From Rosa chinensis (lineage: Eukaryota; Streptophyta; Magnoliopsida; Rosales; Rosaceae), in NCBI RefSeq assembly GCF_002994745.2, contig NC_037094.1, forward strand, positions 39,698,956 to 39,762,955: a stretch of DNA of 64,000 nt, read 5' to 3'. The notes below the pieces were generated by a model, which made no database searches, had not been told where the DNA came from, and saw nothing but the letters and a program-made list of their open reading frames with translations. A program made the position numbers and the translations under genes. Below are positions 61,992-64,000 of this stretch, piece after piece (position 1 is the stretch's first letter; every line of letters starts with the position of its first letter).

Positions 61992-63857
61992 GCAAAAGAA
62001 TGAGAAGTTAAAGAGCAAGTTCCTAGATGTGTCTAGGAAGGTGGAGATTAACATCCCTCTTTTGGATGCAATCAAAACCAATCTTACCTATGTCAAGTTT
62101 CTTAAGGAGTTTTGCAACAATAACAAGACCACATTTTAGAAGAATGAGAATGTGAGCTTTAGTGAGAGTGTGAGTGCGGTTTTGCAAATGAAGCTACCAC
62201 CTAAGTTGAAAGATCCGGGTTCCTTCACTATTTCATGCAAAGTGGGCACTAAGTTCTTTGATCAAGCCTTGATGAATTTAGGGGCTAGTATTAACTTGAT
62301 GCCCTGTAGTATCTATGAATCTCTTGGCATTAGAGAAATTCGCCCCATTGCTATTTCATTGCAAATGGCGGATAGGAGCATTGTGTACCTCAGAGGAATT
62401 GTTGAAGATGTACTTGTGAAGGTTGATGGGCTATTAATACCGGCAGACTTTGTCAATCTTGACATGCAAGAGGTTCCAATGGAGAAAGACTTATCTATCA
62501 TTCTTGGAAGAGCTTTCATGGCTATCGGTAGGACAAAAATAGATGTTAAGGAAGGGTTGATGACCATGACTGTCCATGAAACCACTATCGACTTTAGAAT
62601 CTATGAGGGATTCAATAGACATTCACAAGCTTACACATGCCATCGGATTGAGGTTCTTGATGGTATTGACAAAATGGTGAAGAGCACTTTTATTAAAACC
62701 GCATCCAAAGATCCTTTAGAAACATGCTTGCATCATAATGGTATGGAGTTTGTTGAAGAGACAACCAAGAAAGCCGATCTTACACTTGAGACCATGAGGC
62801 CATGCACTCCACACTTGCAACCAAAAGTTGAGGTACCCTCTTCTAAGTCTCCTCCCTTACTTCCCTCAATTAAATGTCTCCTTACTCTCGAAATGAAACC
62901 ACTTCATTCCCATTTAAGTATGTTTTTATTGGTGAAAACCACAAGTTTCCGGTAATTATCTCTTCATGTTTGAGTGATTTGCAAGAACAAAAACTACTTA
63001 GGGTGTTGGATGATCACAACGAGGCTATTGGGTGGACTATTGCTGACATCAAAGGCATAAGTCCAAGTATGTGCATGCACAAGATCCTTCTTGAAGAAGA
63101 CATGAAGTCTAGGAGGGATCCACAAATGAGGCTAAATCTCCCATGTAAGAAGTGGTAAGGAAGGAAGTCAAGAAGTTGCTTGATGTTGGTGTCATCTATC
63201 TCGTCTCCGATTCAAAGTGGGTGTCACCGATCCAAGTGGTTCCTAAGAAGAGTGACATGACCGTGGTAGCTAATGACAAGGGATAGATTATTCCTCAAAG
63301 AGTTGCTAATGGATGGATAGTATCTATCGACCACTGAAAGCTCAACAATGCAACAAGGAATGATCACTTTCCTCTTCCTTTCATTTACCAAATGCAAGAG
63401 AGGCTTGCCGACCATGAATATTATTGTTTTCTTAATGGATATAGCGGCTACAACTAAACTCTAATTACTCCGGAAGACTAAGAAACCACATCCACTTGTC
63501 CATATGGCACATTTTCCTATAGAAGAATGTCATTCAGATTGTGCACTGTACCGGCCACTTTCCAAAGGTGCATGATTTCCGCTTTTAGTGATATGGTAGA
63601 GAGGTTCATTGTAGTTTTCATGGATGATTTTAGTGTGTCTTTGGAGACTCATTTGATCAATGCCTAGAACACTTGACCCTGTACTCCAGAGATGTGAAGA
63701 AAGCAACTTAGTCTTGAATTGGGAGAAGTGTCATTTTATGGTGCAAGAAGGAATTGTCCTTGGACATGTTGTTAGCTCAAGAGATATTGAAGTTGACAAA
63801 CCCAAGCCGGAGCTCATTTCCAAGTTGCCACCACCACATAATGTAAAGGTTGTCACT
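61992..63857 (+). pseudogene. Athila-like gypsy protease and reverse transcriptase (decayed)
   Basis: After the solo LTR the frame continues (KFLDVSRKVEINIPLLDAI) to a TAG near 62137, then opens again at 62152-62955 with the retropepsin region. There the family's LDLGAS-type active site reads MNLGASINLMP, so the catalytic Asp is Asn. LQMADRSIVYLRGIVEDVLV and ILGRAFMAIGRTKIDVKEG follow. The reverse transcriptase starts near 62980 (LRVLDDHNEAIGWTIADIKG) and shows FMDDF (about 63617-63631) for the catalytic YVDD-type motif, with several stops and frameshifts. It is cut at 63858 by another element. No integrase in the window. Confidence 0.8.
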
Positions 63858-64000
63858 GCTACACAAAACACATACATGGACACCCGATTTTTTTTTTTTT
63901 TAAAGATGTCTATTTACTTAGAGTGTCATGAAACTCATTTAATGACGTCAGGCCCAAAACAGGTCAAACTCAAAAACAAGAACAATGAGATCTTTCTAGT
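63858..64000 (+). mobile_element. Start of a CACTA-like element (CACTG terminus), running off the window
   Basis: The reverse-transcriptase frame stops matching exactly at cactgctacacaaaacacat, a CACTG-type plant CACTA terminus. acatggacacccga and a T-run follow. Only 143 bases are visible, so the other end, target duplication and transposase cannot be checked. Confidence 0.45.

Overview
This is a plant nuclear window, from a eudicot and quite possibly Rosaceae (the family is an inference from the look of the repeats). It is AT-rich, has GT-AG introns throughout, and is mostly transposable-element DNA. Only three genes look intact.

Intact genes: (1) a 12-exon GSK3/SHAGGY-like protein kinase on the + strand (coding 11173-16124, 418 aa) that matches the group IV (kappa-like) plant enzymes; (2) an 8-exon chloroplast stromal HSP70 on the + strand (24990-28876, 698 aa), with a perfect heat-shock element and a G-box just upstream; (3) a 2-exon PB1-domain protein on the - strand (29486-30700, 367 aa), convergent with the HSP70. 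They act in different processes (kinase signalling, plastid protein folding, and an undefined PB1 scaffold role) and nothing suggests they are co-regulated.

Layout. 0.6-1.7 kb: decayed receptor kinase (TMK-like) with the catalytic Asp lost. 3.6-8.8 kb: a decayed CACTA/Spm-type element (Transposase_24 remnant plus subterminal repeats) holding a 5'-truncated LINE with an 18-bp target duplication. A Pack-MULE with ~370-bp inverted repeats and an intron-containing beta-1,3-galactosyltransferase fragment has in turn inserted into that LINE's 3' target duplication. 10.7-16.1 kb: GSK3 gene. 16.7-22.7 kb: two solo LTRs (16754-19127, duplication CAGCC; 19637-22018, duplication GGCGG) in a LINE-like element. 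22.7-24.6 kb: repeat-derived DNA. 24.8-30.7 kb: HSP70 and PB1 genes. 31.1-35.3 kb: broken Ty1/copia element on the - strand. 35.3-37.5 kb: probable LTR with microsatellites. 37.5-41.0 kb: remnant of a SIRE/Maximus-like copia with an extra 3' ORF, split by a solo LTR. 42.1 kb: F-box fragment. 42.25-46.5 kb: an Athila-like LTR with a same-family solo LTR nested inside it in opposite orientation. 46.6-54.5 kb: a DNA element with inverted ends encoding a Ulp1-like (C48) cysteine protease, whose coding sequence is split by a young non-autonomous LTR retrotransposon (48797-53321) with no recognisable gag or pol but with an array of 12 W-box cores. 55.1 kb: an orphan coiled-coil-like ORF. 59.1-63.9 kb: a decayed Athila-like gag-pol split by another solo LTR. 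63.86 kb: the start of a CACTA-like element.

The main theme is nested insertion and LTR recombination. One LTR family (starting TGATAGGAGC) occurs five times, three copies having perfect 5-bp target duplications and no internal region. I see no clearly new biological system. The best candidates for a second look are the W-box-bearing non-autonomous retrotransposon, the nested CACTA/LINE/Pack-MULE locus with gene capture, and the Ulp1-encoding element.
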